A stretch of 60,000 bases of DNA, from contig NC_006670.1 in the NCBI RefSeq assembly GCF_000091045.1, forward strand, positions 1,090,001-1,150,000, in the 5' to 3' direction. A program made the translations under genes and the position numbers. Of this stretch, positions 10,753 to 20,705 are shown piece after piece; the first letter of the stretch is position 1; every line of letters begins with the position of its first letter. This stretch comes from Cryptococcus deneoformans JEC21. Lineage: Eukaryota; Basidiomycota; Tremellomycetes; Tremellales; Cryptococcaceae. The notes below the pieces were generated by a model that saw only the letters and a program-made list of their open reading frames with translations, did no database searches and was not told the origin of the DNA.

Positions 10753-12532
10753 CATGTCTGCAAACCCACCAGCGCAAAAACGACATAACCGCAACAGGCT
10801 GGGAGAGAGACGGGTCAACCGCGACCCAAGCAGCTCAAGAGATGCCAGCGAAGAGGGTAGGCAGCGTTCTATATTTTGAGATGCACAAAAAAGAAGCTAA
10901 TACTGTGCTCCCCCTATCTGTAATGCCGTGTTTTCCCCGCCTGTCGACTTCCCCTCATCGGCTTCAATCCTCCTAATGTCACTACTGCAATGTAACCGCT
11001 GCGGACTCTTGGCCAGACAATGACAATGTCGAAAACTCATTTTCCGATGTCGGATCCATGAACTCTTACCACGCCGAAGCACTTTCCACCACCTCAACCA
11101 TTGATTCGCCCACTAGGATGCCGCCGCCTGCTCTTCCGCCCCACAGCTCGTCAGGCTCGCCAAGCACTACCCAGGCTGGAAGACGTTCTTACCAGCAAAG
11201 ACGCGTAGAAGAACTGAATGGAGAAGGGAGCCAGAGCGAGGGTCTCGATTCCCCAACGTGAGCCTCTTTCCAACGCACTTTCTACGGCAAGATGGCGAAA
11301 AATATGTCGCTTGCTCGCAAAATCTCCCGGTCGCACGTGTACGGGTCTGTGCGCCAAAGGATGCTGACGGTCCCATTTTTTTTATCAGATATGACGGCGA
11401 TGTGGAGAGCTCTTCCACCATTGGCGGTGCACCTGCTCACCACCAACACACCCACTTCAGAAGGCCCTCATTCCCAGCCCCAGTACCTACATCAGAAACC
11501 CCGCATCCTGCAGCCCACATTGTCCAGCGGCAACCCACTCCCAAAGCCTCCCAAATTGGCTTCTCCGCCGCGGACTACCCTGCCGTGCCCACTCCTAAAG
11601 CAACCTATGTTCGACCCTCAGATGTTCCTGTTGCACCTTCTGTAGCCCTTGAAGAGTGCGCGAGAAGCCCACCTACGACTTCCTGGATCCAATCTCCAAA
11701 TTCCGCTGGAGGACCGCCGAAGATGTACGCCCGCGCCGTAGAACGTACGGAAGAGGATATCAAGGGCTTCGTTGAGCGAGCGATCCACGGCAGAGGGCAA
11801 GAAGATGGTGTTGAGAGATGGTGGAAGACCAATCCTCCGCCTGAGGGCAAGGTTGTGAGAGTGTATGCGGATGGTGTCTATGATCTATTTCACTTTGGGT
11901 ACGTTTGGAGTATTTGCTGTCTGTATGATGAACATAGCTCATGCTACTCTTTAGCCATGCCTTGCAACTTCGCCAAGCCAAGCTTTCCTTTCCCCAAGTT
12001 CATCTCATGGTTGGCGTTTGCTCTGATGTTCTTTGTGCGCAGCACAAGTCTGCCCCAGCTATGACCCACGCCGAGCGCTGTGAAGCAGTCAGGCATTGTC
12101 GATGGGCGGACGAGGTTATCCCTGACGCACCTTGGGTTGTTGATCAAGCGTTTTTGGATAAGCACCAGATTGACTATATCGCGCATGATGAAGAAGTTTA
12201 CCCTAGTAAAGATCATGAAGATGTGTATGCATTTGCTAAGAAGGAGGGTGAGTGAAAATCCCGCTGCTCATATATGTTCTCTCCTCCTCATATATGCTCG
12301 CGCTGACATATGGAAAGGCCGCTTCGTTCCTACTCGTCGAACACCTGCCATCTCCACGTCCGACCTTCTCGAGCGTATCGTCCGAGGCTACAGAGATGGT
12401 TTCTTCGATTCCAAACTTGAAAAGAACGGTCACCCCGAACTGTTGGCTGCGGATGTCGATTGGGACTCTAGCGCATCAATGGAGAAGCGAGAAAAGAGAA
12501 AGGCGGCGCATCACCACAAAGTGAAAAAGTAG
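10753..12532 (+). CDS. PCT1: Choline-phosphate cytidylyltransferase
   Basis: This enzyme makes CDP-choline from CTP and phosphocholine, the controlling step of the Kennedy pathway to phosphatidylcholine. A long disordered N-terminal part (MSANPPAQKRHNRNR..., rich in Ser/Pro/His) precedes the catalytic core VVRVYADGVYDLFHFGH, in which HFGH is the nucleotide-binding HxGH motif split by an intron near 11900-11953. After it come LMVGVCSDVLCAQHKSAPAM, RCEAVRHCRWADEVIPDAPW and the second signature, here RTPAISTSDLLERIVRGYRD. About six exons, near 490 residues. The C-terminus stops soon after the core in a basic tail (REKRKAAHHHKVKK), without the long amphipathic domain of animal enzymes, as in yeast Pct1. 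Confidence 0.92.
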
Positions 12533-12659
12533 TACCAAAAAGAGAAGGAAAAAAAAAAGTGTTGTCTCTGATGTTTTCGGTCAGATCTCATTTAGGATTT
12601 TAGTTTTGGATGTATTCTCGGGTCGTGTTTTCTGACTCTAACACTGTGCATACTGCCCA

Positions 12660-13397
12660 TCATCCCCCTGCTTTAAGTCTTTCCGCCTCTTTCTGGGCAT
12701 TCGCTGTGCTACTCGCTATCGTAACCTCTGCTACACCGGGGTCGGCAAGCTCCCACGTCCCATCACGAGTACCTTTTGTCTTATCAACCTTTTCGCCTAG
12801 CAATAGCCTTTTAATCTTGGAACCTTTGCCTTCTTTCTCTTTCGTCCCTCCTTCCTCGGATACATCATCCTTCTTCTCCTTTTCCCGCCCCTTTTCCTTC
12901 CTACTCTCATCTTTGTTCGTATCCTTCTCAAGACCGGTAAGAGGCATTCTTCTCTTTTCCAGCTCTTTTCTCAACACTCCCTTCTCCGTGTCCCTCTTCT
13001 TTCCCCATTTTTCCAGCTCGTCCTTCCCTACCTTCTTCGCCTTGTCCTTGTCCTCCTTGTCCTCCTTTTCGACTCTTTTACTCGTCTCTTCTGGTTTCTC
13101 AGCTTTACGTTTCCGCAATTCACGCTCCACCCATGCGGGTAGCTTGTTTTTCGAATTCCCACCACTACTCGACCCCGCGCCGCCAGAAGAACTGGATCTG
13201 CCTGATAAAGTAGTAGTAGCTGAAGAAGAAGACTCGGAAGTATATACACTTTTGAGAAAATTGCCCACAAGGATGATGACCAGGAAGACGATAAACGCAA
13301 TAATGATGAGTGAAGGTATCAGTTTCGGTTTTTGGTGGGGGGAATACCATTCGGGCTGAAACTCTCGAAGAGCGAGCACATGTCGATGAGCCATCAT
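12660..13397 (-). CDS. Single-pass membrane protein with charged K/E-rich domain
   Basis: An uninterrupted 245-codon frame. Residues 1-25 are polar (MMAHRHVLALREFQPEWYSP), residues about 27-47 form one membrane helix (LIPSLIIIAFIVFLVIILVG), then comes a Ser/Gly linker and a roughly 130-residue domain dominated by Lys and Glu that could be a coiled coil or simply disordered. The end is less charged. The short N-terminus and single helix suggest a tail facing the cytosol, but orientation is not shown. I do not recognise a family. It follows PCT1 convergently and lies 53 bp from the next minus-strand gene. Confidence 0.7.
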   Translation of the reverse strand: MMAHRHVLALREFQPEWYSPHQKPKLIPSLIIIAFIVFLVIILVGNFLKSVYTSESSSSATTTLSGRSSSSGGAGSSSGGNSKNKLPAWVERELRKRKAEKPEETSKRVEKEDKEDKDKAKKVGKDELEKWGKKRDTEKGVLRKELEKRRMPLTGLEKDTNKDESRKEKGREKEKKDDVSEEGGTKEKEGKGSKIKRLLLGEKVDKTKGTRDGTWELADPGVAEVTIASSTANAQKEAERLKAGG

Positions 13398-13449
13398 CCG
13401 AGCTTTGTTGTTTCCATTAGCCTACTTTATTTTAAAAAAAATCAAATCT

Positions 13450-14043
13450 TTAATACTTGCATGTGATGGGGACAGCAGATGACGGTCTCATCGCCAAAAG
13501 AGGTGGTGGTGGTGGTTGGCGCATCCATCGGCCAAGCCTTTCATCCCATATCCATTCCGGTGGTGGTGGCTCCGATCGTCTGGGCACTGCGCTCTGAGCC
13601 CTAACTTGCTCCACCACCATCTGACTTTGCCCGCCCAAACCACCCACCCAGTCTCCCACCTCTCCCATCCCCAACTCTTCCCACCATGACGACCAATCCA
13701 ATCCACCCCCTCCTCCTTCTCCTCCGTCCCTTATCCACCCCCACACTCTCCCGCCCACTTCGGGATAAACACCCAGGAAGAGTACCGTCCCGCCCGCGAG
13801 ACATACAAGCGTGGTCGTCACCAAGAGATCGTTATTGGTCGCGAACTCCCCGAAGCCGAACGGGAGCGCAGAGGTATCTGGGGGCCGCGCGCCGAGGGAG
13901 AAGAGGAGAAGGGGGATAGCAGGGAGGAGGGCGAGGAGGATGATGGGGCCGGGGAGGATGGTGGGCGTTGGTGCGAATGGGGCGGCTTCCCGGGGGAGGT
14001 GAGGGCGAGCGCCTGGCGGTGGGATAGGTGGATGGGCTTGCAT
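13450..14043 (-). CDS. Proline-rich two-helix membrane protein, unidentified
   Basis: A single 197-codon frame. The N-terminus is proline-rich (MQAHPPIPPPGARPHLPRE), followed by two predicted membrane helices (about residues 30-50, PIILLALLPAIPLLLFSLG, and 73-92, VTTTLVCLAGGTVLFLGVYP). A Gly/Trp-rich segment then leads to a C-terminus with EWIWDERLGRWMR and PPPPPLL. The repeated W-x-W/WDE pattern near the end could be a protein-binding motif, but I cannot name one. It is in tandem with the preceding membrane-protein gene. The GC-rich, low-complexity composition also leaves room for error. Confidence 0.55.
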   Translation of the reverse strand: MQAHPPIPPPGARPHLPREAAPFAPTPTILPGPIILLALLPAIPLLLFSLGARPPDTSALPFGFGEFATNNDLLVTTTLVCLAGGTVLFLGVYPEVGGRVWGWIRDGGEGGGGGLDWSSWWEELGMGEVGDWVGGLGGQSQMVVEQVRAQSAVPRRSEPPPPEWIWDERLGRWMRQPPPPPLLAMRPSSAVPITCKY

Positions 14044-14407
14044 TTATTGGTGTTACTGTTTCCGACGCTATCCAGTCAATAGCTCACGTTCCGATGCTAT
14101 CCAGTCAGTAGATCAGGTTCAATGTGTTTCATTTCTCGTGGATAGGATTTTTAAGGCTTGGGAGGCAGATTGATCAAAGGACCTGGTCGTCAAAGGTTAT
14201 TACGCCTGTAAAAGGAGGAGGCTGGGAAAGAAATGTAGTCCTTGGGTCTAATAAACGTCCTTCATATGCATGATTCTCAATTGTTGTAAAACAATGTAAA
14301 TGAGAAGATTTAAAAATCATTGGTTAAATGCTTGCCAACTACCTCACAAATGATCTCATCAGCAACTAATACTTGCGTCCTTGAAAAAAAAAAAAAAAAA
14401 ACCCGAC
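14044..14407. other. Intergenic region between tandem minus-strand genes
   Basis: Holds the upstream region of the 13450-14043 gene and the 3' flank of SWA2. Apart from the 29-bp repeat, an 18-A run (14384-14401) lies six bases past the SWA2 stop, reading as a T tract on the coding strand. No gene is seen. Confidence 0.6.
14060..14117. repeat. 29-bp imperfect tandem direct repeat
   Basis: Two adjacent 29-bp units (14060-14088 and 14089-14117) each begin TTCCGAYGCTATCCAGTCA and differ at only a few positions. They lie in the 364-bp gap between the membrane-protein gene starting at 14043 and SWA2. No function is known. Confidence 0.85.
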
Positions 14408-17017
14408 TTACGCGTCGCTCAGCACTCCAAATGCGCCATTCGCCAGCATCCTCTGCTCCACTGTTGTGTTTTGCGTATTCAACTTTACGCGCCCCAAATG
14501 AGCATCGGCCACCACTATGATCTATAAATTAAACTTACCTTGTCGGGATGCAACCTCGCAATCACCTTCATATACTTGATCTTCACTTGCTTATCCGTAA
14601 CCAGCTCATGCATCCCTACTTTCAGCCCGCCCTCTTTCACGATATCGTCCCAGAGCACTGTATCAAGACTAGCGATGAGCGCGCGCAAGTTGGTTTCCTT
14701 GCCGCTTTTCCAGTTTGCGATCTTTGCGTCGACGTTGTCCTTGTGAAAGAGTCTGGCTTCTTCCTCTGCCTCGAGCGCCTGTGCGGCTTTGCGGAGGTCG
14801 GCGACGGCAGCCGAGCGGTTGACGTCTGCGGCGGGTGTAGACGGTGCGGGGCTGCTGACTACGGCAGGAGCGGCGGCAGCAACATTTCCACCACTCTGCA
14901 TCATCTTTTTCGCCCGCCTCGCACCTTGCGCTGCCATATTCCTCGTACTGGCAGCCGCATTCGTGCCGCCCAAGAGCACAGGATCCAATCCCATCACCCG
15001 TTCCCAATCCTCCAACGCCGCTTTCCACTTTTCACCCATTTCCCACGCTTGCGCTCTCTTGACCAGTGCTTTTGAAAGACCGTCGCCGAGCTTGATGTCG
15101 GCGTACTCTGCAGGTAGGGGCGCTTCCTTGCCCGGGTGGTAGGAGATGCCGACGAGGTCGATGACGGCGGTGCAATCTGTCGCTGCGTTGACAGCGTCGC
15201 CCAGCTTGAGCCGGGTGGTCGCGCGGTTGTTGAGGAGAGGGATGAGGAAGAGGTTGTCTTTTGGGAGAGCGGCGATCGCCGATGAATAGCACGACTCGGC
15301 TTCGGTAAAACGACCGAGTTTGAAATGGTCGTTTCCCTTTGTCTTGTGAGCGGCTGACGACTCGAGTTGTAAGGGGGTGGCAGAGATGAGGGGTCGACGA
15401 GGTAAAGGCGGCGCCGCGGGTTTGGGTGACGGTGCAGCTCGAGATGCGGGGCGAGATGTAGGGCGAGATGTAGGGCGATGTGCTGGGTGGTGGTCATTGC
15501 CAGACAAGAGATCGGCGATGCCCTCTTGTCGTGCAGGTCTCTGCTCTCGCCTGGGTGCAGGGATTGACGGTCCGATCTCTTGCTCATCGTCGCTATCCTT
15601 GAAGCCTCCCCTGACCTGGCGCGATCTCTCATCCTTCCAACCTTCATTTTCCTGCATCCACTTTGGCCTCGTATCCTTCTTCTTCTGATCCTCGCCCCTT
15701 TCCGCCGCCTCCAGAGCCTTTCTCTGCTCTTCATACACCTTTATAGCCCGTTCTTTACTGGTGTTCCAGAACGATGTAGCCTTGTTAAACATACTCTGTC
15801 CAATCTCGGATGCTTGCGCAAGAATACGTTCGGCCTGTTCTTGCGCGTTGGCAGCGGCAGCGGCGGCATCTCGCTCTTGTTCCTCGGTCGTACGTGCCTT
15901 TACAGAATCGCGGGACGGACCAGCACGCCGTCTACGCCGTCGTTCTTTTTCGGCTTCTTGGCGTTTACGTCGCTCGTACTCGATCCTATCGTCATCAGCT
16001 TCGGGTAGATGATCATCCCATGATCCGCTCGGTCCGGCATTACCAGGCGCGTGGCCTTGGCCTTGGCCACTACCGAGAAGCAGCTCGAGAGCTTCCTGGA
16101 CGTCTGTACCGGTTGACGTCTTTGCGAGCGCCTGCCGAGCTTGCGTAGGGGCAAAGCCCATTTCGACAATCTGGCCGACAATATGGGGTGGAGGAGACGC
16201 GGGTGGAGGTTCTTGAGGGGTGCGGGGAAGCGTGGACTGATTGGATGTTAGCGGGAAAGCACCTGTCGTCTGTTTGTGCATAGCTGTTTGTGCATACCTT
16301 GGTCTGAGCGGGCTTGGATGCAGCAGGTCTACCGAGCTCTCCAAGCAAGTCGTCATCATTCCCGTCACCATCCCACAAGTCGACGTTTGACACTGGGGTC
16401 CGTATCGCTGATGTCTCTCCGCTGTTGCTCGCCTCGGATGCCAGGGCCGCTTTGGCGGAACCATTCAGCGTGTTCTCAAAGGCGTCAAAGTCGAACGGGT
16501 CGGTGTGTGCGGGCGGAAGCGGCGCAGGCGAGTGGGCGTGGGATCGCGGCTGCGATACGGGGTTTGAGCCTGCGGACAAGAGGTCGCCGTCGTCGCCATA
16601 CTGGTCCCAGAACGTGCCGTGGTTGGAGCGGGACGACGCGGACGTGGCGGCGCTGCTTCGACTGCCGAGGTTCTCCCAGAAGGCACCGTCGGCCTCAAAC
16701 TGCTTCCTCTGCGCCTCGTCCCTTCGCCGCCGCTCCTCTGCGATCGCCGCCTGCTTCTGCGCCATGGTCATGTCCTTGGCGGGCTCGGCGGGGCGTGCTG
16801 CGGGGATGGCGAGGAGGCTGGAGAAGGCGTCGCTGTGCGCTGTGGCTGGCGCTGGCGGTGGCGCTGTGGCTGGCGGTCTCGCTGGCGGCGGCGCTGGCGT
16901 TGGCGGCTTCGCGGCGGGCTGCGGGGGGGGGCGGGCGAGCAGCTCAAAGGCGGGCTGGGGGCTGCGCGCGGGGGGCGGCGGCTTGGCGGACCAGCTGAGG
17001 TCGAGCAGGTCGTCCAT
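14408..17017 (-). CDS. SWA2: Swa2/auxilin-like UBA-TPR-J-domain protein
   Basis: Auxilin recruits Hsc70 to clathrin coats and drives uncoating of vesicles. Here a proline-rich N-terminus (from MDDLLDLSWSAKPPPPARSP) includes short DxF/DLW-type clathrin/adaptor-like motifs. A UBA domain follows (IVGQIVEMGFAPTQARQALA), then a charged coiled-coil region and a TPR block (AAHKTKGNDHFKLGRFTEAE, NNRATTRLKLGDAVNAATDC). The C-terminal J domain carries the HPD motif in KYMKVIARLHPDK and ends in a small last exon (LNTQNTTVEQRMLANGAFGV). This UBA-TPR-J order matches yeast Swa2. About 830 residues. The first residues agree with the start of other basidiomycete auxilins, an inference from composition. Confidence 0.9.
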
Positions 17018-17193
17018 CGTGCACGTGGAGAGTGTTTCACAATGCTGCACGGACCTGCGATATAATAAATAAATAATGTCATGGCTCGCGGCCAGCGCCG
17101 CCCCTTGTACAACTGTCTTATTTAACTATTCTACACCTCGCACGCATGCATACACCACAATCATGTCCATGCTGCTATGAATACTTCCACTGT

Positions 17194-19169
17194 CTAGCTG
17201 TCACCAAAGAAAACCACCCTGGAGCACGCATCAGCCCAAACACTTGCAGACTTGCAGTCAAGACACCAACTCACGTCACGGTGATATCGTCTCGCATCCA
17301 CCTCGAAACCTTGCCGCCAAGGCTGACCAACTCGGCTCTCGTCTTGACATCGCCTCCCGCCAAACTGTTCCTGATCAAATGCGTCGCCGCATTCGCGTCG
17401 CCTTCGTACACCCACGTATCACTTGCCGCCTCGCCCGTCGGCGCAGGGAGGTCTTGTGCGGGGTATGGACGTTTTTCTCGCGGTGGCGGCGGGGCGAGAG
17501 GGAAACGCCTAGGGAGGGCTGATTTAGGAAGCGGCGCGTGGGAAGGGTGGGAGAGGTAGGAGGCGAGAAGAAGCGTGGATTCTTCAGACGTTATCCTGTC
17601 CCATACTGACTATATTCAGCTTTCCCAAGCACATATTCATATTCACAAACTTACATCCGTCGGTAGCAAGCACGATGAATCGCAGTTTCTCGCCAGTGTG
17701 CGCATTCAGTTTGCGATACGTCACTTCAGGCCGGGCAGTCACATAGGGAGGCGTATAGTTCCAAGGTCGGCCTGGACGCGGTCTTTCACCTTGTGCCCGG
17801 AAAGCGTCTGCGATCCTTTAGCATTACCGTGTCAGCTAGTGCCATGTATATATACATATTAAAAACGTACTGGGCAGCCTGGGCATTCGTCCACTTGTAA
17901 ACGGCATCACCAAAGGCGCGAGTCGGCTGGAGACCGCCTTGGACACGGCCATTCCGGATGACTGTATCCCTCTCTGACGCCGGGTGCTCGCTTCTCATCC
18001 TAGCTTTCGAGTATCAGCATTCGTAAACAGCAGCGGGATATGTCGGTGGCTTTTTACCTCTCAATCTCTTTAGGGTTATCGCCCATCTGATCCTCACTCA
18101 AAACATCACATCGCCATTTCCCATCCTCTCCCTCCCATCCAGCAACGGCACGACAGTCGCCGGTCACTGCTACGTAGAGATCGTCGTTTTCCGAATCAAC
18201 CAGTGTGCTGATCGCACAGGCGCCGGCAGCGGCTGGTTGAGCGAGGGCTACCAGCGTCTCGCGGGGAGTGGGCGACGAGGTCGATGGGGATGAGAGGGTG
18301 GGCAGGAGCTTGAGCGGAGTTTGGCAAATGTTGTCGTCCAATTGCACAAATCTTTTTATTTTATTTGACGACGCCTAGTTAGTAAATAATCACGAGTGAA
18401 TTCCCAGAACCTACGCATTCTGGATAGTCTTGGAGACGTTCTCTGGCGTCCAGACCGTGTCCGTACCCAGCCAATACCACGGATTCAGGTAGCCCGCCCA
18501 CCGCTCCCACACGTTATGACGAGGAGGCACATTCCCCCGCTGCAGGCCGGCAAGAGCCATGCTAATCGTCGGATGAAGCGACTTTTGCAGTAGGCGAGAG
18601 GTTGCATCGCCCGCATGACCGTCCATGATTGAAAAGAGCATCAAATCGTGTTTACCTCGTGCCGCCTCGTCCTCTTCTGCAGGCGCCGACTCGGAGGGTA
18701 TCGAGTCGCCCCTGTACCACCTCGTCCAAAAATTGACAGCTTTCCCCACCGCCCCCCCAGCTGCTCCATCCCTGCGAACAAGATCCGTCGCCCAGCGATC
18801 TTCACATGGCTCGTTCGATCCTAGCCAATTGTTATCCCACCTCACCACCGGGTTGCCCTTCCGGTCGATTCTCCGCGAGACTTCATGTGCCCGCAGTTCG
18901 CGCTCGACCTGGTCGTCCGGCTTGCGCTCAAACTCGTACGTCTGCACGCCGCCCCGGCCGCTCCGGATCGAGAGCTGGAAAGTGGGCTTGCCGCCGGAGA
19001 GGAGAGACGACGGGGAAACCGCATGCTTTCCCGGTGCCGACTCGGACTCGTGGCGGTAGAGCAGGTAGGCAGACGTCAGCAATGCGATGGAGACGAACGC
19101 TGTCGTCTTGACGCTCGGCGGGCGTGCGGACGGTGTGCTGTACGGGCGGGCGTGGTGCGGGGACAGCAT
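17194..19169 (-). CDS. PTC5: Mitochondrial PP2C-family phosphatase (Ptc5/PDP-like)
   Basis: Ptc5-type PP2Cs are mitochondrial Mg/Mn-dependent Ser/Thr phosphatases; yeast Ptc5 dephosphorylates pyruvate dehydrogenase. The N-terminus is basic with a membrane helix (MLSPHHARPYSTPSARPPSV, then FVSIALLTSAYLLY), fitting mitochondrial import. PP2C motifs follow: EDRWATDLV, LMLFSIMDGHAGDATSRLL with the metal-binding DGH, VAVTGDCRAV, VQGGLQPTRAFGD, LRFIVLATDGL and the last-exon DDITVTVVFFGDS. The GCRAV-type motif reads GDCRAV, as usual. About five to six exons. An upstream in-frame Met (19271) would overlap ICE2, so I chose 19169. The Ptc5 assignment within PP2C is by resemblance to the PDP group. Confidence 0.82.
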
Positions 19170-19246
19170 GCGGGATGTGTACAAGTGCAGAGGAGAAATG
19201 AATTGCCGAATGTTTGGCGCGTTGTCGTTTAACTTGACTGAACACG
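19170..19246. promoter_or_regulatory. 77-bp bidirectional promoter, PTC5-like / ICE2
   Basis: Only 77 bp separate the two divergent start codons. If both starts are right, the genes share a promoter and their leaders overlap or are very short. Confidence 0.55.
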
Positions 19247-20601
19247 ATGGGCCTCCTCGCCGTGCTCGCATTCACGCAGGGGCTGGCGACGTTCTCGCAG
19301 GTGCTCCTCGGCCTGCCTGCTGCGCTCGCGCTGCTCGGCCCGGCGTCGTTCCTGCTGCTCTCGCTGCTCTACACCGCCCACCACCTCCTCTACGCCACCC
19401 TCCGCCTCGCCCTCAAGAACACCCCGCTCGCACCCCTCGTCTCCGTCGCCGCCGTCCTCTCCCCCGCCATCTCCGCAGCACTCGCCCTCCTCACCCTCTA
19501 CTTCTACCTCGCGCCCCCCGCCCCCGGCGCCACCCTCGCCCACTGCCTCGTCAACATCCTCCCCTTCGCCTACGCCCAGCTCCTCCGCTGGGTCAGCCCG
19601 CTCTTCACCCTCCTCGAGGGCATCAGCACCCTCCTCGTCATCCAGGTCGCAGGCCGTGTCGGCAAGGGCTGGGCGGACGAGGAGGACAGGGACGAGGGTC
19701 TCGAGTGGAGGACCGTCGTCGCGCTCGTCGCAGCCGCACTCGTCTACTGTGCCGGTCTCGCCGGCGTCGTCAAGACATTCCCCAGCTTGCCCTTCCCGGC
19801 CTTCCTCCTCGGCGCCGCCCTCACCGCCGTCCTCTTCCTCTCCCTCATCGGCTTCTCCCTCAAACGCACAAACGTCCTCGAAACAAGCCTTGTCTTTGTC
19901 TACGTCGTCTACTCTGCCTGGCTTTCCGGCGTGGAGGCAGAAATGCCCAGCGGCACCTTTGGCTCATCGTCCTCGTCCTTCCCCCCGCCGTCTCCCCTCC
20001 GCCAATCCCACCCGCTCCCGTCTACCGTAGGTCCCTCTGTCAATTCCCTGCTCTCCTACGCCCTACACGCCGCCGTCCCCTCATTCATCACCGTCTCCGA
20101 AACGCTCCCTCCTCACCTCGTTCTATCCCTGATATACCGCGTCACTGTCCTGCACCTCGCTGCTAAAATTGTGCCCGTGCTCAGGCGAGCCAGTATGGGC
20201 TGGGATGATAGAGATGAAAGGGAAGGTTTTTGGGATGGGCGGACACTGGGCGATGAACCTGCGGTATGTTGCATATCAGACACCCACACCCCTTTGTCCT
20301 ATGTGCTAACGAAAAGGGGAAAAATCAACAAGAATATGAGAATCACAACCGTCTTCTTGTCATATCGCCGAGCTATCCTCATAGCTGTCTACACCCATCT
20401 CTTACGTGCGTCCTTGTTATATATATATCCTTTCAGGCTTGGCTGACACCACACCCCCTTTCAAAAGTATTAGACGGCGGTTCACAAACATGGTGGAGAT
20501 GGGTCAATATTGCACTGCTCCTCTCCGTTTGGAGCCTAGAGCTGTTACTGGATGCCGAAGGGGATGATACGGATAGCGTCACACGATGGAAAGTTGACTA
20601 G
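19247..20601 (+). CDS. ICE2: Ice2 family ER membrane protein
   Basis: Ice2 is a multi-spanning ER protein of fungi that controls phospholipid synthesis and ER inheritance, in part by inhibiting the Nem1-Spo7 phosphatase. The protein starts MGLLAVLAFTQGLATFSQ and has about ten hydrophobic helices. The family's conserved segment is present: WVSPLFTLLEGISTLLVIQV, which aligns with yeast Ice2, followed near the C-terminus by AILIAVYTHLLL and WWRWVNIALLLSVWSLELLL. Two introns interrupt the 3' part: 20262-20330 and 20405-20468. About 405 residues. The codon choice is strongly GC-rich in the first exon (CTC, GCC, CGC), unlike nearby intergenic DNA, as in a well expressed gene. Confidence 0.88.
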
Positions 20602-20705
20602 AGGACGTTGTCTTTAATGAGTCGATCGGCCCGTGCTATATGATGCCCATGCATATAATGATTCAAAAAGACCCCAAAAATGCAAAAGAAACCATGCTAC
20701 ACAAC

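Noticed and set aside
12892..13000. CT-rich plus-strand stretch as a possible low-complexity gene (12610-13359)
   Set aside because: It is the reverse strand of the K/E-rich coding region of the minus-strand membrane protein.
16070..17072. Long frames on both strands over the 5' part of SWA2
   Set aside because: They are shadows of the GC-rich auxilin exon; the true frame carries the UBA and proline-rich features.
19087..20166. 359-codon plus-strand frame overlapping ICE2
   Set aside because: It is a shifted frame of the GC-rich ICE2 exon; composition is Arg/Pro/Leu-rich, typical of a shadow.
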